A stretch of 64,000 nt of DNA from Methylophaga sp. (GTDB lineage: Bacteria; Pseudomonadota; Gammaproteobacteria; Nitrosococcales; Methylophagaceae): contig NZSL01000010.1 in assembly GCA_002696735.1 (NCBI GenBank), positions 106,983-170,982 on the forward strand, written 5' to 3'. Positions 54,289-63,358 of this stretch are shown piece by piece. Position numbers and translations under genes: made by a program. Within the stretch, counting starts at the first letter, position 1. Each line of letters opens with the position of its first letter. The notes below the pieces were generated by a model. It saw only the letters and a list, made by a program, of their open reading frames with translations. It searched no databases and was not told the origin of the DNA.

Positions 54289-56073
54289 TCAGACTTCTGC
54301 TGTTGGCACTTTACGCAGACGAATATTCAATTCTTTAAGCTGTTCATCACTGACCGGGCTTGGTGCATTGGTTAACAGGCAAGCTGCTGACTGTGTTTTT
54401 GGAAATGCCATTACATCACGAATCGATGCTGAGCCCGTCATTAACATCGCCAGACGGTCCAAACCAAATGCCAAACCGCCATGCGGTGGACAACCATATT
54501 TCAATGCCTGTAACAGGAAGCCAAATTTCTCTTCCGCTTCTTCAGCAGGAATACCCAGCATTTCAAATACTTTCTGCTGCACATCTGTTTTATGAATACG
54601 AATCGAACCGCCGCCCAATTCAGTACCGTTTAATACCATGTCATACGCACGGGACAAGCACTTGCCCGGATCGTTGCTTAATAAATCAATATCTGACTCA
54701 CGTGGCGCAGTGAATGGATGATGTAAGGCATACCAGCGTTGCGTTTTGTCATCCCATTCAAACATCGGGAATTCAACCACCCATAACGGGCGCCAGCCAT
54801 GTTCAACCATATCTAAATCATGGCCAATTTTGACACGTAAAGCACCCAAAGATTCATTCACAACTGAAGCTTTATCGGCACCAAAGAAAACAAGATCACC
54901 TGTTTCAGCTGCCGTTCTTTGCAGAATCGCATCAACCACATCATCGGGTAGGAATTTCAGAATAGGTGATTGCAAACCTTCCCGGCCAGCAGCAAGATCA
55001 TTCACTTTAATGTAAGCCAGACCTTTTGCACCGTAGATACTGACAAATTTGGTGTAATCATCAATTTCTTTACGGCTTAAAGAGTTACCACCCGGAACGC
55101 GTAAAGCAGCCACACGTCCATTTTCATCATTGGCTGGTGCAGAGAAGACTTTAAAATCAACTCCCTGCATCAAATCACTTACATCAACGAGTTCTAATGG
55201 AATTCGCAGATCCGGTTTATCACTGCCATAACGATCCATAGCATCCGCATAGGTCATTCTTGGGAAAGGATTCGGTAACGGTTGCTCTAATACATTGGCA
55301 AACAAATCGCGGATCATTTCTTCCATTAATTGCATTAAATCCTCTTCTTCAACAAAAGAGGTTTCAATATCCAATTGCGTGAATTCCGGCTGGCGATCAG
55401 CACGCAAATCTTCATCACGGAAGCAACGAACAACCTGATAATAGCGATCCATACCAGCCACCATCAACAGTTGTTTAAATAACTGTGGAGACTGTGGCAA
55501 TGCAAAGAAATCTCCTGGATGAGTACGACTTGGGACCAGATAGTCGCGCGCGCCTTCCGGGGTGGCTTTGGTCAGGATAGGTGTTTCAATATCCATAAAG
55601 CCGTGATTGTCGAGATACTGGCGTAATTGACGGATAATCTGTGAACGAAAGCGCAGCTTTTGCAGCATTTCCGGGCGACGTAAATCGATATAACGATGAC
55701 GCAGCCGGATATCTTCATTAACTTCAGCCTGTTCCGTCAAAGGGAATGGCGGAGTTTCAGAACTGTTCAGAATAGTCACGCGCTTGGCGATGATTTCGAT
55801 TTTACCGCTTTTTAAATCGGTATTTTCGCTGCCCGCAGGACGGGGGTTAACCACACCTTCAATTTGTAACACATATTCACTGCGTACTTTTTCAGCCACG
55901 GCAAAACTTTCGGCATCTTCCGGATTACAAACGATTTGCACCAGACCTTCACGATCACGCAAATCAATAAAGATAACACCACCATGATCCCGGCGACGAT
56001 GCATCCAGCCTGCAACTTTTACCGTTTGTTCAATCAAAGATTCGTTTACATCGCCGCAGTAATGGCTACGCAT
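54289..56073 (-). CDS. aspS: Aspartyl-tRNA synthetase, bacterial type, probably non-discriminating
   Basis: A 594-residue class II synthetase. An N-terminal OB-fold anticodon domain, the catalytic core with [18 protein letters not shown] and GLAFGLDRL, and the bacterial GAD insertion are present. Residue 30 is His in [10 protein letters not shown], where E. coli has Leu. This matches the His31 of Pseudomonas aeruginosa AspRS, linked to charging both tRNA-Asp and tRNA-Asn, so an Asp-tRNA amidotransferase (GatCAB) is predicted. The start at 56073 has GGA about 6 nt upstream and the family MRSHYCG. Confidence 0.95.
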   Translation of the reverse strand: MRSHYCGDVNESLIEQTVKVAGWMHRRRDHGGVIFIDLRDREGLVQIVCNPEDAESFAVAEKVRSEYVLQIEGVVNPRPAGSENTDLKSGKIEIIAKRVTILNSSETPPFPLTEQAEVNEDIRLRHRYIDLRRPEMLQKLRFRSQIIRQLRQYLDNHGFMDIETPILTKATPEGARDYLVPSRTHPGDFFALPQSPQLFKQLLMVAGMDRYYQVVRCFRDEDLRADRQPEFTQLDIETSFVEEEDLMQLMEEMIRDLFANVLEQPLPNPFPRMTYADAMDRYGSDKPDLRIPLELVDVSDLMQGVDFKVFSAPANDENGRVAALRVPGGNSLSRKEIDDYTKFVSIYGAKGLAYIKVNDLAAGREGLQSPILKFLPDDVVDAILQRTAAETGDLVFFGADKASVVNESLGALRVKIGHDLDMVEHGWRPLWVVEFPMFEWDDKTQRWYALHHPFTAPRESDIDLLSNDPGKCLSRAYDMVLNGTELGGGSIRIHKTDVQQKVFEMLGIPAEEAEEKFGFLLQALKYGCPPHGGLAFGLDRLAMLMTGSASIRDVMAFPKTQSAACLLTNAPSPVSDEQLKELNIRLRKVPTAEV

Positions 56074-56144
56074 AATTATTCCAACATCCAAAAATACTGT
56101 TTAACACTACACCTTTTATATAAATAAAAAGTGTCCGAAATTTT

Positions 56145-56777
56145 CTATTCAGTGAGCTGCTGATCCTGACGTTTCTTTTGATAGGCTAGTGAGTTTGGCA
56201 CCACCACGCCCATCGAAATAATCATTTTCAACCCCTCTTCTACCGCCATATCCAATTCAATAACATCAGACTCCGGCACCATCAACACAAACCCCGAGGT
56301 AGGATTTGGTGTGGTCGGAATAAACACGCTGATGACATTGGCAATGGTTTTATCCTGCACCTCACCCAGATCATCCGATGTCATAAACGCTAAGCTCCAG
56401 ACACCTTTGCGTGGATATTCCACCAATAATACTTTTCGAAACGATTTGGCATCTGTTGCCAGCACCGCTTCCATGATTTGCTTAACCGCTGAATAAAGCG
56501 TTCTGACCAGCGGGATTCTTGCCAGTAATGATTCCCAGAACGCCACTAATCGACGCCCCAATAAGTTGGCCATTATCATGCCGGTGATTAAAACCAGCGC
56601 CACTGCCAGTAATACTCCCAAACCGGGAATATGAAAGCCGAGCAGCCTATCGGGCTGAAAGGCGTCCGGCAACAGCAACAGACTTTTATCTAAAAAACCA
56701 ACTATCGCCCGGACCACTAAAAAAGTGACCCCAAGCGGCATCCAGACCAGCAGGCCTGCTATTAAATATTTACGCAT
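56145..56777 (-). CDS. DUF502 family membrane protein
   Basis: A 210-residue protein with two N-terminal hydrophobic segments (about 5-27 and 50-72) and a soluble C-terminal domain carrying FIPTTPNPTSGFVLMVPESDV and the GLKMIISMGVVVP end, the DUF502 core. Function unknown. It lies between an FmdB-type gene and aspS, a common gammaproteobacterial order. Confidence 0.9.
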   Translation of the reverse strand: MRKYLIAGLLVWMPLGVTFLVVRAIVGFLDKSLLLLPDAFQPDRLLGFHIPGLGVLLAVALVLITGMIMANLLGRRLVAFWESLLARIPLVRTLYSAVKQIMEAVLATDAKSFRKVLLVEYPRKGVWSLAFMTSDDLGEVQDKTIANVISVFIPTTPNPTSGFVLMVPESDVIELDMAVEEGLKMIISMGVVVPNSLAYQKKRQDQQLTE

Positions 56778-56785
56778 TTAAATTT

Positions 56786-57052
56786 TTAATGACTGCATCC
56801 TGTTCCACAGGTATGAGCTGCGACAGATGAACTGTCTGAGGTTCCACTGTCGGCGAGGTTCCGTTTTGACCCCGATTTAAAATCTGTTTCATACCAGCCC
56901 TGGCCTTTAAGACGAAAACCCGCGGCTGAAATCAGCTTTTTCAAGTTGGGTTGATGACATGCTGGACATTCCACCAACGCATCATCACTGATCTTTTGCA
57001 ACGCTTCAAAGTTATGATTACAGGCATCACAGCGATATTCATAAAACGGCAT
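56786..57052 (-). CDS. FmdB-family zinc-ribbon protein
   Basis: An 88-residue protein. The start MPFYEYRCDACNHNFEAL and CPACHQPNLKKLISAAGFRLKGQGWYETDF form the FmdB zinc ribbon (CxxC twice). A Ser-rich tail ends in a second Cys/His cluster (HTCGTGCSH). The start at 57052 has GGAG about 7 nt upstream. FmdB proteins are linked to regulation in methylotrophs, but the family is broad and the role here is unknown. Confidence 0.9.
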   Translation of the reverse strand: MPFYEYRCDACNHNFEALQKISDDALVECPACHQPNLKKLISAAGFRLKGQGWYETDFKSGSKRNLADSGTSDSSSVAAHTCGTGCSH

Positions 57053-57784
57053 GAGGTTACTCCCTAAAAATGAATCAACAAACAACGCTGCTTATAAATG
57101 CGGCAAGAAATATTTGTTTCAAGCTTAAAAGGGGTTGATTATACCGAAAATTTGCGAATTCAGTCTTTGGCATTTTAACGTAACTGAATATGGCAACCGA
57201 CTAAACGGACATTCCGGGATATTCATATGCCCGACAGTGCTTTGCCATCCATAATCTTTTGTTGAAAAGTAGCTATCACAAGTAATATTTGCCTAACAAG
57301 TCAGATACCTGCATCGGCTACCGAAAACTCTTTGAATCCAAAAGCGCTGGCTATTATCAATTAAACAGCGAAGCTATCCCTTGTAAATAACTGACTGCGA
57401 TAATTCACAACCAACCTTAACTAATTGGGTGTAACCAGCAGAAACTGACCGTCCCCCCTCTTCATAAGATCATTAGGAAGTAATTTAAAATCAACACCAC
57501 CAAGTTTTTACGCTGAATTTTATTAAATCATCATCTCTATTGATTTCAGGCAGTTGGCTGCGTTCAAATCAGGGAGAAAACATTGTGTTAAATGACACAA
57601 ATTTTCATTTTTCCATGGACATATCCCATAAACAGTCAGTATAGTCTGGCGTTTTTGTGCTTGTCCTGCCAAGAAAATAGCGTGCTAAAACACGTAACTA
57701 AATGTGTTCAGTGTGTGTTCAGCTTCATTATGGGAGACTGGCTCCGCACTGAGGCAAATAACTCAATAAAGAGAGGAAATATTC
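57053..57784. other. 732-bp intergenic region with cupredoxin promoter
   Basis: No RNA or protein gene was recognised. It contains the candidate cupredoxin promoter (57616-57645) and a nearby palindrome (57583-57600). The remainder holds no clear feature. Confidence 0.5.
57583..57645 (+). promoter_or_regulatory. Putative promoter and palindrome of the cupredoxin gene
   Basis: TGGACA (57616-57621), 18 nt, then TATAGT (57640-57645) resembles a sigma-70 promoter. The palindrome TTGTGT-TAAATG-ACACAA (57583-57600) lies just upstream of the -35 box and could bind a regulator. The leader to the ATG would be about 130 nt. Confidence 0.4.
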
Positions 57785-58231
57785 ATGAAATATAGTAAAT
57801 CACTGATCGCGGCTGCATTAGGTGCTGCATCTTTGTTTTCTGCGGCTGCAATGGCTGAAAATCATGTTGTATCAGCATCACTAACTTCATTTGACCCAAT
57901 GGTTATCAAAGTTCAACCGGGTGATACTGTATCTTGGGACAAAATGAATGGTCATCTGGTCAATACTACATTCACTGATTCAGACGGCGAACACCAATAT
58001 ATCCCTGAAGGTGCTGAAGGTTTTATGTCCCAAATGGGCGAAAATTTTCAAACCCAGCCATTAACAGTTGAAGGTGTTTACATGTACAAATGTGATCCTC
58101 ACTGGGGTGCTGGCATGGGTGGCTCTATTATTGTTGGTGAGCCAACCAACTTACAAGCTATCGTTGATTCAAAACCAAAAGGTGCCCTGAAACGGCTTGT
58201 GAAAAAAACACAAAAAGCTGTTGGAGAGTAA
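57785..58231 (+). CDS. Pseudoazurin-type cupredoxin, periplasmic
   Basis: A 148-residue blue-copper protein. The signal peptide ends after AMA (residue 24). The mature domain has VQPGDTVSW and the type-1 copper ligands His57 (NGHLVNT), Cys103, His106 and Met111 in YKCDPHWGAGM, the C-x2-H-x4-M spacing of pseudoazurins; a helical C-terminal tail follows. Pseudoazurins carry single electrons in the periplasm between bc1, oxidases, nitrite reductases or methylamine dehydrogenase. It precedes petABC, with a terminator between. Confidence 0.88.
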   Translation: MKYSKSLIAAALGAASLFSAAAMAENHVVSASLTSFDPMVIKVQPGDTVSWDKMNGHLVNTTFTDSDGEHQYIPEGAEGFMSQMGENFQTQPLTVEGVYMYKCDPHWGAGMGGSIIVGEPTNLQAIVDSKPKGALKRLVKKTQKAVGE

Positions 58232-58259
58232 CACTTACTCTACCTTTTGAGGCTTTTCT

Positions 58260-58288
58260 AAAGCCCGCATGAAAATGCGGGCTTTTTT
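58260..58288 (+). terminator. Intrinsic terminator after the cupredoxin gene
   Basis: AAAGCCCGCAT, a GAAA tetraloop and ATGCGGGCTTT form an 11-bp perfect stem followed by a T-run. It separates the cupredoxin gene from petABC. Confidence 0.9.
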
Positions 58289-58400
58289 GATCCAAAAAAT
58301 TCCTTGCTATGCTAAAATTTAATGGTTTTATCTCAGCAATCCCAAGGCATAATGCTCTGCTGGATTCACATTAAATAACATATCAGGGGATATTCATCTG

Positions 58401-58994
58401 ATGAGTGACACTATAGATACTGGCAAAAGACGGTTTTTAACAGCCGCAGCTAGTGTAGTAGGCGGTGCTGGCGCAGTGGCTGTAGCCATTCCTTTTGTAT
58501 CATCCATTGCACCAAGTGCCAAAGCTGAAGCGGCTGGTGCTCCAGTACAAATTGATATCAGCCAGCTGGAACCCGGCCAATTACTAACGGTTGAGTGGCG
58601 TGGCAAACCGGTATGGATTTTCCGCCGTTCAGAAGAAATTTTGAATGCGCTAACAACTTTAAATGATGAGCTGCGTGATCCACAAAGCGAACAGACCCAA
58701 CAACCTGAATATGCGCAGAACGAAACACGTTCTATTCGTAAAGAAGTAATGGTAATGGTCGGTATCTGTACTCACTTGGGCTGTTCCCCAACCTATCGAC
58801 CTGAAATAGCTCCTGAAGATCTTGGCGCAAATTGGAAAGGTGGATTCTTTTGCCCCTGCCATGGTTCAAGATTTGACTTAGCCGGACGGGTTTTCCAAGG
58901 TGTTCCTGCACCAAGCAACCTTGTAGTCCCCCCTTACCATTTCCAAGGTGACAATGTTGTTATTGTTGGTGAAGATGCCCAAGGAGCTGCATGA
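58401..58994 (+). CDS. petA: Ubiquinol-cytochrome c reductase iron-sulfur subunit
   Basis: A 197-residue Rieske protein of complex III. The N-terminus GKRRFLTAAASVVGGAGAV is a twin-arginine-type signal anchor. The [2Fe-2S] ligand boxes CTHLGC and CPCHGS are intact. It transfers electrons from ubiquinol to cytochrome c1. It overlaps petB by ATGA. Confidence 0.97.
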   Translation: MSDTIDTGKRRFLTAAASVVGGAGAVAVAIPFVSSIAPSAKAEAAGAPVQIDISQLEPGQLLTVEWRGKPVWIFRRSEEILNALTTLNDELRDPQSEQTQQPEYAQNETRSIRKEVMVMVGICTHLGCSPTYRPEIAPEDLGANWKGGFFCPCHGSRFDLAGRVFQGVPAPSNLVVPPYHFQGDNVVIVGEDAQGAA

Positions 58995-60205
58995 TGTCTA
59001 TGATGGATTGGATTGACGCCCGCTTCCCGGCAACAAAAATGTGGAAGGAACATCTTTCGGAGTATTACGCACCGAAAAACTTTAACTTTTGGTATTACTT
59101 CGGCTCACTCGCCTTATTGATTCTGGTTCTGCAGATTGTTACCGGTATCTTTTTAACCATGAATTACAAACCGGATGCGGAACTGGCTTTTGCCTCGGTT
59201 GAATACATTATGCGTGACGTCGAATGGGGCTGGTTGATTCGTTACCTGCACTCTACTGGGGCTTCCGCCTTTTTTGTTGTTATCTATTTGCATATGTTCC
59301 GTGGCCTGATGTACGGATCCTATAAACAACCGCGAGAGTTGATTTGGATTTTCGGAATGCTGTTATATGTTGTGCTGATGGCAGAAGCCTTTATGGGTTA
59401 TTTGTTGCCCTGGGGTCAAATGTCTTACTGGGGCGCTCAGGTAATTATTTCCTTATTTGGCGCATTACCGGTTATTGGTGAAGATCTGGCTCTTTGGATT
59501 CGTGGCGATTATGTGGTCGCTGATGCCACCTTAAACCGGTTTTTTGCCATGCATGTTATTGCCTTGCCAATCGTGTTGCTTGGCTTGGTAGCAGCGCATA
59601 TTCTGGCTCTTCATGAAGTCGGTTCCAACAACCCGGATGGTGTGGAAATCAAGAAAAACAAAGATGCAAACGGTAAGCCAGTTGATGGCATCCCATTCCA
59701 CCCTTATTACACTGTGAAGGATTTGGTAGGTGTTGTTGTCTTCCTGTTTATCTTTTCATTAGTGTTGTTTTATATGCCGGAATTTGGCGGCTGGTTCCTG
59801 GAAAAAGATAACTTTATTCCTGCCGATCCATTAAAAACACCGGAACATATTGTCCCGCTTTGGTACTTTACGCCATTCTATGCCATTTTACGTGCGGTGC
59901 CAGATAAGTTGTTCGGTGTTATTGCCATGGGTCTGGCGATTGTTGTGTTGTTCCTGCTGCCCTGGCTGGACCGCAGCAGAACCCGCTCTATTCGCTATAG
60001 AGGGCCTTATTTCCGTATCGCTCTGGTAGTGTTTGTTATTAGCTTTTTAGCATTAGGTTACTTAGGTACTCAGCCTGCAACGTTTCTTTATACTTTGATG
60101 GCTCAGATCTTTACCGTTCTGTATTTTGCTTTCTTTCTCCTGATGCCGATTTACACGAAATTTGATAAAGATAAACCTGTGCCAGAAAGGGTGACGACCA
60201 AATGA
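58991..60205 (+). CDS. petB: Cytochrome b of the bc1 complex
   Basis: A 404-residue, eight-helix protein with the N- and C-terminal halves fused, as in proteobacteria. The haem-ligand His pairs lie in LHSTGASAFFVVIYLHMF and FAMHVIALPIV...AAHILALHEVG. The Qo site is seen as PEHIVPLWYFTPFYAIL (the PEWY equivalent). It is coupled to petA and petC by 4-nt overlaps. Confidence 0.97.
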   Translation: MMSMMDWIDARFPATKMWKEHLSEYYAPKNFNFWYYFGSLALLILVLQIVTGIFLTMNYKPDAELAFASVEYIMRDVEWGWLIRYLHSTGASAFFVVIYLHMFRGLMYGSYKQPRELIWIFGMLLYVVLMAEAFMGYLLPWGQMSYWGAQVIISLFGALPVIGEDLALWIRGDYVVADATLNRFFAMHVIALPIVLLGLVAAHILALHEVGSNNPDGVEIKKNKDANGKPVDGIPFHPYYTVKDLVGVVVFLFIFSLVLFYMPEFGGWFLEKDNFIPADPLKTPEHIVPLWYFTPFYAILRAVPDKLFGVIAMGLAIVVLFLLPWLDRSRTRSIRYRGPYFRIALVVFVISFLALGYLGTQPATFLYTLMAQIFTVLYFAFFLLMPIYTKFDKDKPVPERVTTK

Positions 60206-60912
60206 GAAATCTGATTTTTGCTGCTCTTGTTTCGATATTCAGTGTGTTCTCGACGCTCGCCATTGCAGCGGGGCCGTCATCAAAACTGGATACTGTCGAT
60301 ATTGATTTGACTGATAAAGCCTCTTTGCAACGTGGCGCTCACACGTTCGTTAATTACTGTCTAAGCTGTCATGGTGCATCATTGATGCGATATAACCGTA
60401 TGGCAAAAGATTTGGGACTTACCGATGATCAAGTCACTGAAAACTTGATGTTTGCCACCGATAAAATTGGTGACACCATGCAAATAGCAATGCGAGCTGA
60501 AGATGCCAAACGCTGGTTTGGTGTTGTGCCGCCGGATTTATCGGTGATTGCTCGAGCAAGAGGTACAAACTGGTTATATACCTACCTGCGTACATTCTAT
60601 CTGGATGAGAGTCGGCCAATGGGCACTAATAACCTGGCTTTCAAAGATGTTGGTATGCCACATGTCCTTTGGGAACAACAGGGATACCAGGCTATCGACG
60701 AGGATGGTCATTTAAGTGTTGAACAAGAAGGTGCGCTGACTCCTCGTCAATACGATATGATGAGCCGAGATCTAGTCAACTTTCTTGCTTATATCAGTGA
60801 ACCATCTAAATTACAGCGTTTAGCGCTGGGTAAGTGGGTCTTGCTCTATCTTGCGATATTCTTTGTGATCGCACTGGCACTGAAAAAAGCTTACTGGAAA
60901 GACGTTCACTAA
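60202..60912 (+). CDS. petC: Cytochrome c1 of the bc1 complex
   Basis: A 236-residue membrane-anchored c-type cytochrome. A signal peptide is followed by the single haem site NYCLSCHG (Cys53, Cys56, His57), a Met-ligand region near KDVGMPHVLW, and a C-terminal membrane helix (LLYLAIFFVIALAL) with a basic tail. It passes electrons to soluble carriers, possibly the adjacent cupredoxin. Confidence 0.96.
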   Translation: MRNLIFAALVSIFSVFSTLAIAAGPSSKLDTVDIDLTDKASLQRGAHTFVNYCLSCHGASLMRYNRMAKDLGLTDDQVTENLMFATDKIGDTMQIAMRAEDAKRWFGVVPPDLSVIARARGTNWLYTYLRTFYLDESRPMGTNNLAFKDVGMPHVLWEQQGYQAIDEDGHLSVEQEGALTPRQYDMMSRDLVNFLAYISEPSKLQRLALGKWVLLYLAIFFVIALALKKAYWKDVH

Positions 60913-60944
60913 CGCTACATTCCAAAATATAAGCAGTACAGCTA

Positions 60945-61565
60945 ATGACAACACGTAATCGTAAACCACTGATGACATTGTACTCAGATGTACAATGTCC
61001 CTTCAGTCACCAAACCCGTATCGTTGTTCAAGAAAAGCAAATTGATTGTCAGATTGTAGATCTTGTTGATGGCCACTGGCCAGAAGAGGTGGCCTCAGCA
61101 AATCCATACGCTCAGGGCCCGACATTGTTTGATCGGGATATTGTGATATTTCATTCCCGAATCATTATGGAATATCTTGATGAGCGTTTCCCTCATCCGT
61201 CGCTGATGCCTAACGATCCAGGTGCAAGAGCTCAGATGCGACTGATGTTGCATCGTCTGGAAACGGACTGGTTTTCCATGTGGCCTCAATTATCCGGGCG
61301 TGATAAATCACCAGCAACCAAGGCCAAAAAAACGCTACGTGAGGATTTGACCGTTCTGGCACCATTGTTCGAACAATACGACTTTCTCATGAGCGACGAA
61401 TTTTCATTAATTGATTGTTACGTTGCTCCGTTATTGTGGCGATTACCGCATTTGGGGATAAAATTACCTGATTCCGCCAAAGCGGTTGAACGTTATGCAG
61501 AAAAAATATTTAATAGAGATACCTTCCAGGCCAGTCTGAGCACAGCGGAGAGAGGAATGCGCTAA
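60945..61565 (+). CDS. sspA: Stringent starvation protein A
   Basis: A 206-residue glutathione-S-transferase-fold protein without enzyme activity that binds RNA polymerase and alters transcription under starvation and stress. The N-terminal TLYSDVQCPFSHQTRIVVQEK and IIMEYLDERFPHPSLMP match SspA. It lies downstream of petABC and its stop overlaps the sspB start (TAATG). Confidence 0.94.
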   Translation: MTTRNRKPLMTLYSDVQCPFSHQTRIVVQEKQIDCQIVDLVDGHWPEEVASANPYAQGPTLFDRDIVIFHSRIIMEYLDERFPHPSLMPNDPGARAQMRLMLHRLETDWFSMWPQLSGRDKSPATKAKKTLREDLTVLAPLFEQYDFLMSDEFSLIDCYVAPLLWRLPHLGIKLPDSAKAVERYAEKIFNRDTFQASLSTAERGMR

Positions 61566-61972
61566 TGAGCATGTCTTCACAAAAGCCTTATCTAATCAGA
61601 GCCATTTATCAATGGTTGCTCGATAACGATTGCACACCCTATTTACTGGTGAATACGGATTATGAAGGGGTTGTGGTTCCAGAACAGTATATTCGCGATT
61701 CGCGCATCGTTCTTAATCTGGCGCCAGATGCTATCGACGGCCTGAATATGGACAATGACTGGGTAAGTTTTTCAGCAAGATTTTCCGGCAAGGCCATGAA
61801 TTTATTTATTCCGGTTATTGCCATTCAGGCGATTTATGGAAAAGAAAATAACGAAGGTATGTTCTTTCCAGAAGAAGAGCATCCCACGCCCCCGCCGCCA
61901 AAAGCTAAAGAACCAGGTAAACCAACCAATAAAACGACTAATGGCAAGCCAAGCTTAAAACTGGTCAAATAA
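61565..61972 (+). CDS. sspB: ClpXP protease specificity-enhancing factor SspB
   Basis: A 135-residue adaptor that brings ssrA-tagged proteins to ClpXP. The tag-binding domain (PYLIRAIYQWLLDNDCTPYL, LNLAPDAI, VSFSARFSGK) is followed by a Pro/Lys-rich flexible linker and the ClpX-docking tail PSLKLVK at the very C-terminus. It is coupled to sspA and convergent with the regulator gene. Confidence 0.94.
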   Translation: MSMSSQKPYLIRAIYQWLLDNDCTPYLLVNTDYEGVVVPEQYIRDSRIVLNLAPDAIDGLNMDNDWVSFSARFSGKAMNLFIPVIAIQAIYGKENNEGMFFPEEEHPTPPPPKAKEPGKPTNKTTNGKPSLKLVK

Positions 61973-61973
61973 T

Positions 61974-63350
61974 TTAAAGCTTGTATTTCTCCATACGATA
62001 ACGCATTGCCATACGGGTTAATCCAAGCTGTCTGGCCGCTCTGGAAACATTACCTGAACTTCGGTTCAAAGCCGTTTCCAGTAAATATTTTTCCACCTGA
62101 TCAAGTGTCATTTTTTCGAACTTGGAGCCCCCTCGTTCGTCTTGGTTGTCACGGCCAAATGCTTTCAATGACAAATCATCAGATTCGATGACACTCTGTT
62201 TACAGAGCATTACGGCTCGCTCCAAAACATTCTCCAGTTCACGAATATTACCAGGCCAATCATATTGTTGCATTTCACGCATTGCATCATATGCAAGTCT
62301 TGGTTGTTCGACACCATAACGTTTGGCAAATTGCTCGATAAAAAACTGTGCAAGTTCCGCTATATCCTGTTGGCGTAACCGTAGCGGTGGCAGCTTAATC
62401 TCTACAACATTTAACCGAAAATACAAATCAGCTCGAAACTCGCCCGAAATCACTAATTGATGAAGGTCGCGATTGGTCGTAGCAATAATATGGGAATTCA
62501 CCGAAATTTCTTTGGTGGATCCCAGTCTGCGAAGCTGTCTACGCTCTATGACATTCAGCAGTTTGGTTTGAGTTGATAACGATAATTCTGCAATTTCATC
62601 CAGTAATAACGTTCCATCCTCAGCGACTTCAATCAAACCGGGACGAGCAGGAGAGTTGGTTTCAAGGGTGCTGGGTGACTGACCGAATAACTCAGCTTCG
62701 ATTGAAGCTTCCGGTAATGCAGCACAATCGACATGGACAAAAGGCCGATTATGCCGCTGACTTATTTGATGAAAATACCTGGCTAGAACACCTTTGCCAC
62801 TGCCTGTTTCTCCGGTAATTAATACGACAGGGGTGGTATCCTTATTTTTATCCATGAGCTCAGAGAGCTGTTTTGCCTGCTGCCGAATAGCCAGGATTTC
62901 CTGACTAGTACCAATCAAATTAATTGGCTTGTGAGTCTTTTGTTCACGCTGTTCAGAATAATGTAACTGAAGACTGATAGCGTGATTGTGCACCACCTTC
63001 TCAATCGTCATCATCAGTTCATCCAAATCCACAGGCTTTTTGAGATAATCTGAGGCGCCGAATTTCATTGCATTAACCGCGTCTTCCAGCTCGCCATAAG
63101 CTGTCATCATGACCACAGGCAAGTTCTGCAGTGGATGTCCTGACACACGAATTTCAGCCAGTAAATCCAGGCCATTGCCATCAGGTAACCTGACATCCAA
63201 TAGCAATACATCGATTGATTCCTGACGTAACAGTTTTTTTCCATCACTGATGTTATCGGCAATTTTGGCTTGATGACCTTCCCGTTCCAGCCGTCGTTTA
63301 ACCGATTTGGCAAACAGGCTTTCGTCCTCAATTAATACAAAATTAAGCAT
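61974..63350 (-). CDS. NtrC-like response regulator lacking the GAFTGA loop
   Basis: A 458-residue three-domain regulator. The receiver (about 1-120) has Asp52 in LLLDVRLPDG, Thr83 and the conserved Lys near 104. The AAA+ domain has Walker A GETGSGKG (180-187) and Walker B LLLDE (248-252). The sigma-54 contact motif GAFTGA is absent: after ELFG (220-223) comes QSPSTLETNSPARPG. The C-terminal Fis-type helix-turn-helix (NRSSGNVSRAARQLGLTRMAM) is intact. It may act on sigma-70 promoters or without open-complex remodelling, as TyrR-type proteins do. The partner kinase is upstream. Confidence 0.9.
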   Translation of the reverse strand: MLNFVLIEDESLFAKSVKRRLEREGHQAKIADNISDGKKLLRQESIDVLLLDVRLPDGNGLDLLAEIRVSGHPLQNLPVVMMTAYGELEDAVNAMKFGASDYLKKPVDLDELMMTIEKVVHNHAISLQLHYSEQREQKTHKPINLIGTSQEILAIRQQAKQLSELMDKNKDTTPVVLITGETGSGKGVLARYFHQISQRHNRPFVHVDCAALPEASIEAELFGQSPSTLETNSPARPGLIEVAEDGTLLLDEIAELSLSTQTKLLNVIERRQLRRLGSTKEISVNSHIIATTNRDLHQLVISGEFRADLYFRLNVVEIKLPPLRLRQQDIAELAQFFIEQFAKRYGVEQPRLAYDAMREMQQYDWPGNIRELENVLERAVMLCKQSVIESDDLSLKAFGRDNQDERGGSKFEKMTLDQVEKYLLETALNRSSGNVSRAARQLGLTRMAMRYRMEKYKL

Positions 63351-63358
63351 GTAACATC

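Noticed and set aside
56106..56136. Imperfect ACACTTTTTAT/ATAAAAGGTGT pairing between DUF502 and aspS
   Set aside because: The arms are AT-rich and mismatched, with no T-run. It could arise by chance.
57592..57795. A 67-codon ORF upstream of the cupredoxin gene
   Set aside because: It covers the promoter-like sequence and overlaps the cupredoxin start. Its translation looks random.
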